Positions 24,501-35,101 of a DNA stretch of 64,000 nt are shown here, in pieces. Position numbers and translations under genes: made by a program. Numbering within the stretch: position 1 is the stretch's first letter; the number at the start of each line of letters is the position of its first letter. A model generated the notes under the pieces. The model did no database searches and had not been told where the DNA came from. It saw nothing but the letters and a program-made list of their open reading frames with translations. The stretch spans positions 24,242,001 through 24,306,000 of the forward strand of contig NC_079883.1 of NCBI RefSeq assembly GCF_029227915.1. Reading direction: 5' to 3'. The stretch comes from Hydractinia symbiolongicarpus (taxonomy: Eukaryota > Cnidaria > Hydrozoa > Anthoathecata > Hydractiniidae).

Positions 24501-27500
24501 GAGTGGGTACCTTCAATAGTGAACCACTTCTGGTGGAGCGTTACAACTGCCAATGGCGATGCTGACCTTATCTATGAAAAATTTCAGTCAATCATCTATC
24601 ACACTATCAACAAACATGAATGGCCGGGATGTAAAAAATTTAAAAGGTGTGAACATGAACCACTTACGAAAGAAGAACAAAAAAGTAAGAACTGGTTGTT
24701 AGAGGGTTCACCAGCTCATCAATATTTAGTTTCAATGGTCAGAGACAAGTCCTTCAAAAATGACTTGAAGTATTTAACGGATGTCGTGCACACAACGAAT
24801 GTGGAAGTTTTTAACAACCTTTTGTTGAAGTATATTCCTAAGCAGTACCATTTTCAGCACGATCATATGGTCATGGGTGCTTATCTGGCTGCTTTGGATA
24901 ATAACTTCAACTGCCAGCGAACTCAAGCAATTATTCAATCTGGTGAACAGCTTGGGAAACCACGCTTCAAAATTGCTTGGCGCAAACCAACGAACAAGTT
25001 AATCGCTAGAACAGTATTTGAGAAAAAAAATTATGAATACTTGAAGGTCATGTACTCCCATGCCTGGATAATTTCAGACATCCCGTCTGCTCCCTCATCG
25101 TCGCCATCGAAATTCACATAAATTCCATTTTCTTCTGGAAATTTTTTTCTAATTTTTGAAACCACACAAGCGGGAATGATTCTACGAACATGTCTTCCAA
25201 GTTTTGTATAAACAAACCAAGAAAACTGTCGATACGCTGCGTAGCGATAAGTCCTAAAACGAGAAAAAGGCCTGGGGATGAGGTTCATTAAATGTATATT
25301 TTTGCATGTACATAAGTTGAGTATAGTTTTTTGAGATATAAATAGAGTTATTTTGTTGTTTTGTATTTTGTTGAGCGTGTTGAGAAACATTTTGTATGAG
25401 ATCTATGTTTGAGAATAATATATATTTTTACCGATTCGGTATATTGTCTATGCAAGGTAGCCATGCACCTTCCCTGTCATTCAAACTAACCATAGCGGTC
25501 CATAAAACATGTGGATTTAAACACACAGCATCGAAACTTTCATGCTGAGTTACGCATGTATAATCTAGAAAAAAAACAAATTGGGAAAATTTACAAACTA
25601 GATCTAGAGGCCTGTCTCATACAGGTCCTGGGATCGAGCATATAAAAATTTCTTAGTTATTCATTCAACAAAATATGCACACTAATCAATTATACAGAAT
25701 CATACCACCAGAAATATATCTCAACTTTATTTCGTCGATTTCTGTGCAGCATAAACATTCACGACTCACAGGCATCGTACAGCAAAACGAACATTTACAC
25801 CATGAGGATGGTTCGACGTCTAGGCGATTGATACGAGGCTCTTGCTCTCTAACTTCTTCTGGACAGTCGGGAACATCTTCCCAACTATCATCGCTATCAT
25901 TGTTGGAATTGTTAACAACCTTTTTTTGTGTTTCAAACTGGTAAGGATTTACAGACATTTTGCTGCATTAACGAAACGATTTTCTTGTGTATTATGTATT
26001 TCGCGCGCTTTTGATACTGAACTGGCGCGTCACAACTTTGACCCATGGAAAAAAGACTGGACGCTAGAGTTGAATTTTACCGAAATATAATCACAACAAA
26101 ATGGAGGCGAGCGCTGCTGTTTTTACGAGGTAAACATGGATATATCTTCTACATAATATTGATTTGGCTAAAAAGACTTTCTCTACTATATTTCTTTGAA
26201 TGTTTTGAGTTGCATAAGCATTACTTGTGTAGACACCTCGGGATCCCTTTAAAAGATCGCCCTTGCGTTAGATTTTCATTTATGGGTAGAAAAGCACAAG
26301 CAACTAATTTCCTTTGTTTAACATATATATATACCCATAAGCTGACAAAATTTGGCATTTTGGCTAATTGAATTTTATTTGTGGATGAAATTGAAGATTT
26401 TACCAACTTTGTCATACCATGGTATATATATATTATGTTTTTTACTAACCTATTTTAGGTGCATATTTGTCTATTAAAGCATATAATACCAAACATAGAA
26501 AGTAAGTCTGATTCACAAGAAATAAATGCTAATTCTCTCAGGATTTCATTTACAATGTTAGTGTTAATTTTACTGTGGAAAGGAAACATCACGTTTTCAT
26601 CAGAATTGATATCTTCAACCGTTTTTAACAATTCTACTTTAAGCATCTCCATATCAGCCCCAACTATGTTGCATGCTATCTTCTTATTGTCGTCAAGTGC
26701 GTTTAATTTGATATCAATTGTAGAATCAGCACCAACATTACAGTTCTTGCAACAGTTAATCTGAGTTTTACTCTTAAATCCAAAATAGTTTAGCAAAAAT
26801 ACTCTGAGACATCTATCCCATACACAGTATTTTTTCATTGACTCACTTATATACTTAGATGCCAAATCAGAATTGTTGAAATGTAAAAGTGAATCACAAG
26901 CTACACCATTTTTTCCTCCTCTTCCAATTTCTTGCACAAATGACTCTAATGTTGATGGAGGACTTATGTGAATAATATTAGATATATTTGGAGCATCAAC
27001 ACCCATACCTAGAGCAGTTGTAGCAAATACTACTCTAATTCGTGAATCTGACTTCTTTAACTCCTTCAATATATCCTCTTTCATTTGTGTAGTACAAGAA
27101 GCATGAAACTGTGCAAACAATCTTGCTCTAGGACAAATATTGTCACCAACATAATGATTTCTTATAACATTTTCAAATAATTTGTACCCATACCCACAAT
27201 ATCTTAAATGCATATAAATTATTGTCATGGAATAGTGTTCTCTTTGCACGTTTAATTTTTCAGCCAACGGTTTGAGAATAACTTCAAATCCTTTCAAACC
27301 CAAGTTTCAAACCCATTTTTTCGATTTGGCGATACAGCAATGACTTTATACGTAATAAGGGCGAGCGATTTAATCAAATATTCTACAGTGTCTGGTGTAG
27401 CAGTAGCGGTTAGAGCCAATGTAACAGCATCTGGGAAAAGTGCCTTTAACGTAGACAACTCGCTAAAAATTTTTCGGAAATCCTCACCCCTATAAATCAA

Positions 27501-30500
27501 ATTAAGCACATTAAAAGTTTATATTTTTTGAAGATACACATTATATATAATATATGTTATTTTATGTAGCAATATACAAAGTTTTAAATTTATGAATTTA
27601 CTTGAACGGCATAGTTTTATTTATAATATATAGTATGTATGTATGTAGTTTTAAGTAGAGAGAGAAAAAATATTTTGTTTATAATAATTAAAAATACACA
27701 CTGGAAGCTTGAGTTCACCATTGACAAAGTCAGGGTAGGCGAATTGATTCGTGAAGTGGAGACAACATCCAAAATAAAGTTTTACATTGTCGCATAACAA
27801 ACATTTTAAAATTCGTTTCTAGCATAAAAGTGTTCGCCAGCCCTGTCTTTTTTTAAAAAAAAACACAAAAAAAAAATGATTCACTGGAGTGTTTTTACTT
27901 ACCACATGCTTACACAATGTGCTTCATCTATAACACAACTGACAACATTTTCTTGGTAAACAGAACTTTTTAGCAATTCTCGTCCTCTGACACTAAGCAG
28001 AGATTCTGGGTGAGCAAATACTAGTTTTAATTCGCCATTTTTAATTGAAATTGGTAATTCAGGCTCACCATTCTCATTACACGGAAACAATTTTTCAGGC
28101 ACAACTGTTTGCCCAAATGAAGCACCCCAGCACCAATACCTCTCACTTCTAAAACTTTCAAGTGGTCCTCTATGATAGAATTAAGAGGGCACACCACCAA
28201 TACTATATTTTGGACACTCTTTCTTGGCAAAAAGTCTGCCAACAAATGAAACAACAAGGATTTCCCAAATCCAGTAGGTAAAACACCAATAACATCATAT
28301 CCATTTAAAAGATGCTCGAAACATTTAACTTGCTGTGGCTTTAAGATAATATTATTTATGTTATTAATTAAAAAAGTTTGTTGCAATCTACAAAATAATT
28401 GCAATATCTTGTCCATTTTGAAAAACGGAACCCTTTTAACACTTTAACTCGCCGTTCACTTTTTGAAATAATTTTAAATTCTTAGTTTTACTCCATATAT
28501 GGATGTCACATATCCATATAAAGAACTGTCGACATTTAGCAAAAGTGCTGACGCTGCAGTCTACACCCAAGATTTCTGGGTGTAAAAAGCGGCCGGGTCC
28601 AGGGCCTTCTTCTTCGCGCCATCCCCGATATCAAAAAAGCGAAAAGAGGTCTTAGGGACGAGGTTGCTGGTCTGGTTAATTAGCCTGTAACAGGATAGTT
28701 AGCAACAAACATTGTTATTAGCTACAGTCTATCCTATTTGCATTTTATATAAGGTATCAACCTTGATTACTATATCTTGAGTAATTTTTGGTAGTAAATA
28801 CAAACCTAGCCTTACAGGCAATAAATGCAAAAAAAGAGGGAAATAATCTTAGCTATCTAAAAAGAAAACTTAGCTAATGCTTCTTAAATCAACAAAACGT
28901 GAATTTTCTTCTATAATATAAAAAATAATTGGTCAACAATAAGTGTGTAGACGGTATATTTTATAAAAAAACCCAGCTAGTTTTCGTAGTAATTTTTAAG
29001 GTTCACTTCCCTTCACCCCCTGCCCCCAGAAAAAACAAAGAAACAAAAAAGCATCTAAATCATGCATATAACCATACGCAGCAGGTGTTTGACCATTTTG
29101 TGTTATGATAAATACCCCAGCCCCTGGGACATATATCCATGTCTTGGGTAGGGGGGTGTTTTTAATTCAAAATTACCCTTGACTCTGGGGTATTTGTCCA
29201 GGATGTGGCCACCCTTATTGTGTATAACAACCGGATCTAGAATGAAACGCTTGCTAGTAAAATTTTTGCTAGCTAGGTTTTAACTGTGAAAAAGAAGCAT
29301 TATATTCTGGGTACTCAATGTAACTTAGCCTAATACTTTATTCTAAGTCCCTTGTGAATTGGCAAGGTAAAAATTTTGATTCTAGGAAAATTGTACTATT
29401 GTGGCAAGAAAATAAGGAGTATTGAAAAGATACAATGTTGCCAGTTGCAGAAATTTGCTTTGCCTATCCAAAGCTTGTATTAAATTAAAGATGGATTCAT
29501 AGAACAGGCATACATCGATAAAAATGAGTTTAAACCCATCAAAGTGAAATTTATTTCTATATGAAGAAATTGTACTTGGGACGAAATAGTGCTATACCCG
29601 CAGATGTCACAAATATTTTGTGTTAAAGTCACCTGCCTGACCCTATTTTTACATGACAATTTTGGATATTAAGAGTTGGAAAAACTACAAAGACAAATAA
29701 CACAATGCTCATTGTCTCCCCACAGCCAGGACTCACCATTTTTACCATACTTCGCTTTAATATTCCAACTGTGATTGCCAAGGGTCCTGAGAGCTAGTTT
29801 AAAATGGTGTGCGGAAGCTTTATTCAATTTAGAGAACCAAGCATGTGAGCTAGTGTCTGTCTCAGTCTTAACTTTCTTGTCTCTAATAGTGGAAACAGTA
29901 TCTTTCTAAACAGGTTTCAACTTTTCTTCAATTTCACTTGCATGACTAGGTTTATATAAGTAATAATATAATCTTTAAAAACTTCCTCGTAAAGTCTGTA
30001 TGAGTGTTCGGCATTGTTGTGAATTGAGGTATTTATATTTGAAAACTATGGGCCCCCATTAACTGAGTATTTTTATGTTTTAGGTGTTGCTGATGCAATC
30101 AGAACAAGTTTAGGGCCAAAAGGAATGGACAAAATGGTACTAAGATTGTAATTTTCATTCTTTTTCTTGTGTTGATATGACTAAACAATTCTACATTTCT
30201 GATGAAATTGGTTTAGATAACAGAAGTTTCTTGGCCATTTTTGTTATAATTGTATAATTTTGAATCTTAGTAAGAAACCCATGTTCCTATAATATTAACA
30301 AGTTCAAGTTGGCAATTCTAATAGATCTAAAATGTACGAAACTATTGTTGCCATTGCATTAGAACTTTCCAACTTTTTAAAGTTCAATTTTTTTCATTTC
30401 TTTTGTTTTTTAAGCTTTACAGTTGATAAATTCTTTCTAGTAATAAACAGGTTTCCACACTTTTATCTTTTTTAGCATTTCACATTGTTTTTTCTAGATC

Positions 30501-33500
30501 AAAAGTGCAGATGGTACTGTGACCATAACCAATGATGGTGCAACTATTTTGAAACAAATGCAAGTCATGCATCCTGTTGCTAAAATGGTAAATAAGTGTT
30601 TAGAATAAAAAATAATAAAGCAACCATCTCTCTGTAAGAAAATGTCGATTTTACCTTTTTGCTGGCCAAGGCCAAGTGAAAGTCAAGATGTTTCAATATT
30701 TTATGACTGAAGAATAAATGTGCATAAGTAAACAATAACATTTGTTGGAAATTGATTTGCTGTTCCATTTCAATCTGTTTAAAGATTTGCATATTTGTAT
30801 GAAACTGAAGTTGCTTAAAAAGTTTTTAAATCCAGTTCAGTTGCTTATAAACGAGTTGCTTATAAAGAAAACTGTATATTTCAGACAGCATTAATTATCC
30901 CCACACTTGCACAGGTTACACTTATGCATTATTTTTGTTTTACAGCTTGTAGAATTATCGAAAGCACAAGATGTTGAAGCAGGGGACGGTACAACATCTG
31001 TTGTTGTTATTGCTGGAAGCTTACTGGCAGCTGCACAACGATTGTTGGAAAAAGGAATTCATCCAACAACGATATCAGAGTCGTTTCAAAAGGCAGCTTT
31101 AAAAGCTGCAGAAATTTTGACACAAATGTCCACACCAGTAGATTTATCAGATAGGGAACTGTTATTAAAAAGTGCCACAACTTCGTTATCTTCAAAGGTA
31201 ATTTTAGACAATGTTATGTTTGTGGATGGTTTTTTACTTAATATCAAACTATTTTTTTCTGGAGAATGTTAAAAAAAATCCTGCAATAATTTGAAGAAAA
31301 CTCCAGATATTTATTTTTGTAGAGCAAGTGGCCAACCTGTAATAGAATGTATATCGGGTATCGAATAGGACAGCAAAAGTCTTGTTTTTATATTTTCTTG
31401 TTGTGTGTATATGATGTTGATTTAAATCATTATGTTGTTTCATAATTGGCTACCTGCTAATGGTGTTAGCTTTATATCATGTTAATTTTATTCTTCAGGT
31501 TGTGTCACAATACTCTAATCTCCTGGCTCCAATTTGTGTGGACTCTGTCCTAAAAGTAATCGATCCCAGCAAGGACACCAACGTAGATTTACGAGATATT
31601 AAAATTGTAACAAAACTGGGGTAAGCCTAGATGTCGTAAACTTTCAAATTGCTTTTAAAAGCTTATTTTTTAATGATTCATTGCTTGTTGTCTTATAGTG
31701 GCACTATCGAAGATACTGAAATGGTGGATGGACTTGTGTTAAATCACAGAATTTCACATTTTGCTGAAGGTGTTGGAAGAGTTGAAAAAGCTAAAATTGG
31801 CCTTTTGCAATTTTGCATATCCCCACCAAAAACAGACATGGAAAATAATGTTATTGTAAGCGATTATACACAAATGGACAGAGTGTTAAGAGAGGAAAGA
31901 CAATATATATTAGACATATGCAAAAAAATTAAAAAATCTGGGTGTAATGTTGTTTTGCTACAGAAATCAATTTTAAGGTATGTTGAAGTAAATATACACT
32001 TAATAGGAAGGTTACAGAAAAAGTTTCCTTGTCAGTATTTTATAAAGTTCTTTGTTTAGCTTAGTGGACAGCAAAATTATAGCAAAGTGTGCCAGAATAA
32101 AATATTAGAGGAAATTTGTTAATGGTTAGATAAAAAATGAGAGGCATTGCTATCAAAACGTTTGTTACTTTAACTGTTTCTATTTTAGAGATGCTATAAG
32201 CGATATGGGTCTCCATTTCCTTGGTAAAATGAAAATAATGGTTGTCCGAGATATTGAACGAGATGAAGTTGATTTTATATGTAAAGTATGTTCATTTTTA
32301 ACATAGTTCTCCTTTAAAGTATATTCACTTATGTAAAGTATATTCACCAAGCATGTTCCTGGTTGTTATCAAATAGTTTACTGACACCGGCATCCAGGTT
32401 TTGATTGAATAAAACTGAATAGTTCCTTTTTTTTTGCTCATTTCCTATTTAACGGATTAAACATTTTTAGACCTTAAACTGTCGACCAATCGCCAGTGCT
32501 GACCATTTAAATCCTGAAATGCTTGGTGCTGCTGATCTTGTTGAAGAGTTCTCAACTGGTGCTGCAAAAGTAGTGAAGGTGAGTCATCACAAGCTTACTG
32601 TGATTACAATCTTTGTATAGATGACTGTATTTCCTGGAAAGTACCTGTTACCTAAGATATTCATAGTTGTGAAGTTTCTTTTGTTCTTTTACTTTTCTTG
32701 TATTAATAAGTTATACCTTTTATTTAATGCATTAATAGGTTAAAACAGGTATATCATCTTAAATATCGTCAAGAATGCGTCCAATTTCTCAACCTCACGG
32801 TTTTGCACATATGTTCTTTGATACTTATCCATTTTCTTGTTTTATTTCATACATATGTGATCATAGCTTTCAGATTGCCATAGGTAATTAATTAGAAAAA
32901 AACGAGGAAAGCCTAGCATGTACTTTTAGATTAAAAAAACTTTAATATTTTTTACAATTTTTCACTGGAATGTATTCAGATTACTGGCATCCAAAATCCA
33001 GGTAAAACGGTCAGTTTGCTGGTGCGTGGTTCTAACAAACTTGTTATGGACGAAGCTGAGAGATCTATTCATGACGCCCTGTGCGTTATAAGATGTCTTG
33101 TCAAGAAAAGGTACCTATCGTTAGCTTAGCTTTTGCAAGTGTTTAATTGGCGATTTCCGAAGTAACATTCACTGGAAACTTCCAAACATTTATGTTTTTG
33201 TTTTTGTAAATTGGTTTTCTGCATATTACGTGTTTTGTTTCCACCTTGTCTTTTAAGTAAGTTGATCTTCTACATTTAGGGCATTGATAGCTGGGGGTGG
33301 AGCACCAGAAATTGAAGCAAGCGTCAAACTGATGGATTATGCTAAGACACTAACCGGGAGAGAATCGTATTGTTTTAAAGCATTTGCAGAAGCGCTGGAA
33401 ATTATACCGTATACACTTGCAGAAAATGCTGGCCTAACTCCAATCTCTGTTGTAACTGAACTTCGAAATCGTCATGCCAAGGGAGAACAACACGCTGGCA

Positions 33501-34975
33501 TAAATGTTCGAAAGGTAAATAAAGAAAAATAGAAAGAGGATGCCTTGCTCAAAGTCAGGCTGAATTTTAATTTAGGGTACACTTTCTATTTAAAATTTTG
33601 TGGGTTTAAAGGCTCAAGGTGTACGCCAATCTTGATCTAAGCATTTTTAAAAAGGCAAAACTTTATTTCCTAGTCATAGGCCGTGGAAAAATCAATGGGG
33701 ATTTGCCGTCGTTACTTGCAGTACTATTTTGGGCCGCAGGCAGAGGGGCGAATGGATGGACAAATTTTCCAATTATTAAATAGAAATAAAAAGAGAAAAA
33801 AAAGCTCAGTGACAATTTGTATTGCATAGATTTAAATAAATTCTGACCAAAATACTAACACTTCTTAAATTGAGATGTAAGCACACCATGAAGTTGCACA
33901 TTGGTTGGTCAGAGTTACAACGCTTTCTCAAAGCTCCAATATCCTCCACTAGATTGATAACAACTTTTTCCTTAAATATAAATTTTATTTTTACAACCGG
34001 TCGCATGTTTTTATTTTCAAAATGCATGGAAATGTTTTATATGGTTACAGCAATAATTTCTTCTTTGCTTATTGCGTTACGTGGAAGTTAAAACATCCTC
34101 AAATCTAATCAATATTTTTATGGCAAAACATTCATCAAACGTCCTTTAATTTCCTCATATTTGACTTATTGAGAATACTGTAGTTAAAAAGAACTTCGGG
34201 ATCATATAGTTAATATTTAAAAGGAAGTTTCTGAGATCTTTAAGAAAAAAATTCGGACGTTTTTATATTGTAATATGAAGAGTGTAAAAAAACAGACGTT
34301 TGTTTTACGCTGCAACGTGGTTATGGCTGTGTTTGTGTTTCACACAATAACAAAGTTGTAAGACATATTTTGAGAGTTCTTAAGGACATTTATGTTATTG
34401 TCTGTAGGGTCGCCAGCTTAAATTTTTGTTAATTAGCCGGCGAATAATTTTATTTCTATCGTGTGTTAATTTTTTTCATGCTTGTGTTGTTGCCGTACAC
34501 CTTACATCCTCAATAAGCCTTCCTCCCCGCCCCCTAACACCCCCCAACACCCCAGACTAATCGTCACGCTCAAATAAGCGTCCGTCTTGTCAGGAAAATA
34601 ATTTGATTGGCGCTTCCCTTCTTATAATTGGACACCCACTTTGCCTTTTGAAACAAACACTTATCGTACATTTAGTCAAAACGAAGAAAACGTAAAGAAA
34701 AAGTGGAAGCTATAAATAAGTACTAGAGCTTACTAGGCGCCTAATTAGAGATTTACGGTTTTTGTAGCCATCCATTCCATCATTAATGTTCAGCAAGACG
34801 AATGTCTTTTTCTTCTTTCAAGCTGTTTTCTAAATTATCCTTCTTTATTTTTCTCATTTAGGGATTTGTATCGAACATATTGGAAGAAAACGTTTTGCAA
34901 CCCCTACTGGTTTCCATTAGCGCGGTCTCACTTGCTGCTGAAACTGTTAGAAGTATCTTAAAAATTGACGACATT
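18598..34975 (+). CDS. CCT4: T-complex protein 1 subunit delta (CCT4)
   Basis: Eleven exons join in frame to 524 residues: 18598-18688, 30084-30136, 30498-30587, 30946-31197, 31499-31620, 31699-31977, 32189-32285, 32471-32578, 32980-33110, 33280-33514, 34862-34975. CCT4 is one of eight subunits of the cytosolic TRiC ring that folds actin, tubulin and WD40 proteins with ATP. Hallmarks are [98 protein letters not shown] and RSILKIDDI. Vertebrate CCT4 has about 539 residues, so all three chaperonin domains are complete; only a short C-terminal piece (usual VNTR) is missing. A possible last exon starts at 35478 (VNT...), or the transcript reads on past 34975 to a stop at 35101. Intron 1 is 11.4 kb and holds two nested transposons; other introns are 0.1-1.4 kb. 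Start chosen as the first in-frame ATG, 14 bases after an acceptor-like AG. Confidence 0.95.
18840..19265. repeat. Cluster of GGAAGT/ACTTCC short palindromes
   Basis: Motifs such as aacttccagatcgagaagt, cttctcaattgggaag and acttcccgatctggaagt recur at both ends of this stretch, just left of the large transposon. It may be a separate small palindromic element that predates the insertion. Confidence 0.4.
19293..19368 (+). repeat. Left terminal inverted repeat of the 9.4-kb element
   Basis: Begins CAACCTCGTCCCTAGGACC, continues through a shared tttttgatatcagggatgg block, and ends near ggccctggtccccgc. It pairs with 28591-28666 in inverted orientation. Confidence 0.85.
19891..22008 (+). pseudogene. 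DUF6589-like transposon protein, broken
   Basis: A tiny first exon (19891-19911, MNKENNK) splices to an exon at 19992. The frame then shows a zinc-finger-like start (CHCRVC ... [15 protein letters not shown]) and a large conserved domain: [82 protein letters not shown] and [15 protein letters not shown]. From memory of the family I assign this to DUF6589, found in many cnidarian genomes in transposon-like settings; I cannot search to confirm. Decay: a frameshift near 20090-20120, a TAA at 20464, a frameshift near 20850-20890 and a TGA at 21089. The 3' end is cut by the Kolobok insertion: the reading ...HHSFPNIK breaks at 22008 and resumes as RSPLR and a stop just after 26252. It was probably the mobilisation protein of the 9.4-kb element. 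Confidence 0.65.
22009..22034 (+). repeat. Left 26-bp TIR of the Kolobok element
   Basis: AGGGATCCCGAGGTGTCTAC and six further bases match the right end exactly in inverted orientation; preceded by TTAA. Confidence 0.95.
22473..25121 (+). pseudogene. Kolobok THAP-domain DDE transposase, two frameshifts
   Basis: Exon 1 (22473-22811) encodes a THAP zinc finger: MPHCCAYKC, then [22 protein letters not shown] and [11 protein letters not shown], the C2CH pattern that binds the element ends. Exon 2 starts at 23031 in frame. Then come a repeated [14 protein letters not shown] acidic spacer (about 23470-23600), a CPRCGG zinc pair, and the catalytic part with [20 protein letters not shown] (first Asp), [14 protein letters not shown] (second Asp), [10 protein letters not shown] and [20 protein letters not shown] (likely Glu). 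The frame is broken twice by single bases: near 23125-23135 (extra G likely) and in an A-rich run near 24470-24490. Everything else is open to the stop at 25121. So it is either a freshly dead copy or an intact gene with sequencing errors. It would cut and reinsert the element at TTAA. Confidence 0.8.
23465..23605 (+). repeat. Short coding tandem repeat in the transposase
   Basis: Seven near-identical 21-bp units (gtaaataatgaattggatggt type) encode [21 protein letters not shown]. They form a flexible acidic spacer between the THAP finger and the catalytic region. Confidence 0.85.
25031..25958 (-). CDS. P2X7 C-terminal-like cysteine domain protein of the Kolobok element
   Basis: Three exons join in frame: 25958-25706, 25564-25432, 25253-25031, giving 202 residues. 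An acidic N-terminal part is followed by [19 protein letters not shown], then [19 protein letters not shown], then [18 protein letters not shown] and [18 protein letters not shown]. The order of blocks matches the cytoplasmic 'ballast' domain of P2X7 receptors, a zinc-binding cysteine domain. There is no channel part; proteins annotated 'P2X purinoceptor 7-like' in invertebrates often have only this domain. It is convergent with the transposase and overlaps its 3' end by 91 bp in antisense. All three exons are open. Its role in transposition is unknown; DNA or protein binding through the zinc module is a guess. Confidence 0.8.
26223..26248 (-). repeat. Right 26-bp TIR of the Kolobok element
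   Basis: Reverse complement of the left TIR over all 26 bases; followed by TTAA. Confidence 0.95.
26455..28416 (-). pseudogene. RecQ-type helicase of the 9.4-kb element, frameshifted
   Basis: Exon 1 (28416-27903) and exon 2 (27489-26455) carry the superfamily 2 motifs in order: [14 protein letters not shown] (I), [12 protein letters not shown] (Ia), [12 protein letters not shown] joined across the intron to GEDFR (II, DEAH box), ALTATATP (III), [14 protein letters not shown] (IV), [17 protein letters not shown] (V) and [10 protein letters not shown] (VI). RecQ enzymes unwind DNA 3' to 5' with ATP. No HRDC domain is seen; a CCKNC motif after motif VI resembles the zinc part. The frame shifts near 28105-28120 and near 27300, where TGGGTTTGAAA is duplicated, so this copy is probably dead. 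It lies inside the TIRs and faces the DUF6589-like gene, so it belongs to the element, not the host. Confidence 0.8.
28591..28666 (-). repeat. Right terminal inverted repeat of the 9.4-kb element
   Basis: Read on the minus strand it begins CAACCTCGTCCCTAAGACC and matches the left repeat over about 76 bp, including the tttttgatatcggggatgg block. Confidence 0.85.
28676..30083 (+). other. Remainder of CCT4 intron 1
   Basis: No exon is recognised between the transposon and CCT4 exon 2. Sequence is AT-rich with short pyrimidine tracts. Confidence 0.6.
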
Positions 34976-35101
34976 GTAAGTACAACCATCATAACAGTCT
35001 CTTATTTAATTTTTTACCTAGTATCATTGAAGAATAATAAATCATTCATGACATTAGCAACGGTTATCTGGTATAAAACGTACCAGATAAGCTGCAGTTA
35101 A

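Larger units (their letters stand above)
22005..26252. mobile_element. Kolobok-type DNA transposon nested in the 9.4-kb element
   Basis: The element spans 22009-26248 (4240 bp). It is flanked by TTAA on both sides (22005-22008, 26249-26252) and ends in perfect 26-bp inverted repeats beginning AGGGATCCCGAGGTGTC. TTAA target sites plus a THAP-domain DDE transposase are the marks of the Kolobok superfamily. It carries two convergent genes, the transposase (+) and a P2X7 C-terminal-like gene (-). It is younger than the host element, since it interrupts the DUF6589-like frame. Confidence 0.85.
19284..28675. mobile_element. 9.4-kb DNA transposon with 9-bp target duplication (composite)
   Basis: The element runs from 19293 to 28666. 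Perfect 9-bp direct repeats CTGGTCTGG flank it (19284-19292 and 28667-28675). The ends are inverted repeats of about 76 bp, both starting CAACCTCGTCCCTA, with about six mismatches. It carries a DUF6589-like gene (plus, decayed) and a RecQ-type helicase gene (minus, decayed), convergent. Removing the nested Kolobok element (22009-26248 plus one TTAA) leaves about 5.1 kb. It lies in CCT4 intron 1. A 9-bp duplication occurs in Mutator-like and a few other superfamilies, but the encoded proteins do not match a superfamily I can name. Confidence 0.8.

Noticed and set aside
24495-25121. Independent gene for the C-terminal part of the transposase
   Set aside because: It continues the catalytic domain of the frame ending at 24489 after a one-base shift in an A-rich run, so it is part of one gene.
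25686-25958. A host P2X receptor
   Set aside because: Only the cysteine tail domain exists; there are no membrane helices or ATP-binding loop, and it lies within the Kolobok TIRs.
26455-28416. Host RecQ helicase (BLM/RECQL) gene nested in CCT4
   Set aside because: Frameshifted twice, short, and bounded by the transposon TIRs and 9-bp duplications, so it is element cargo.
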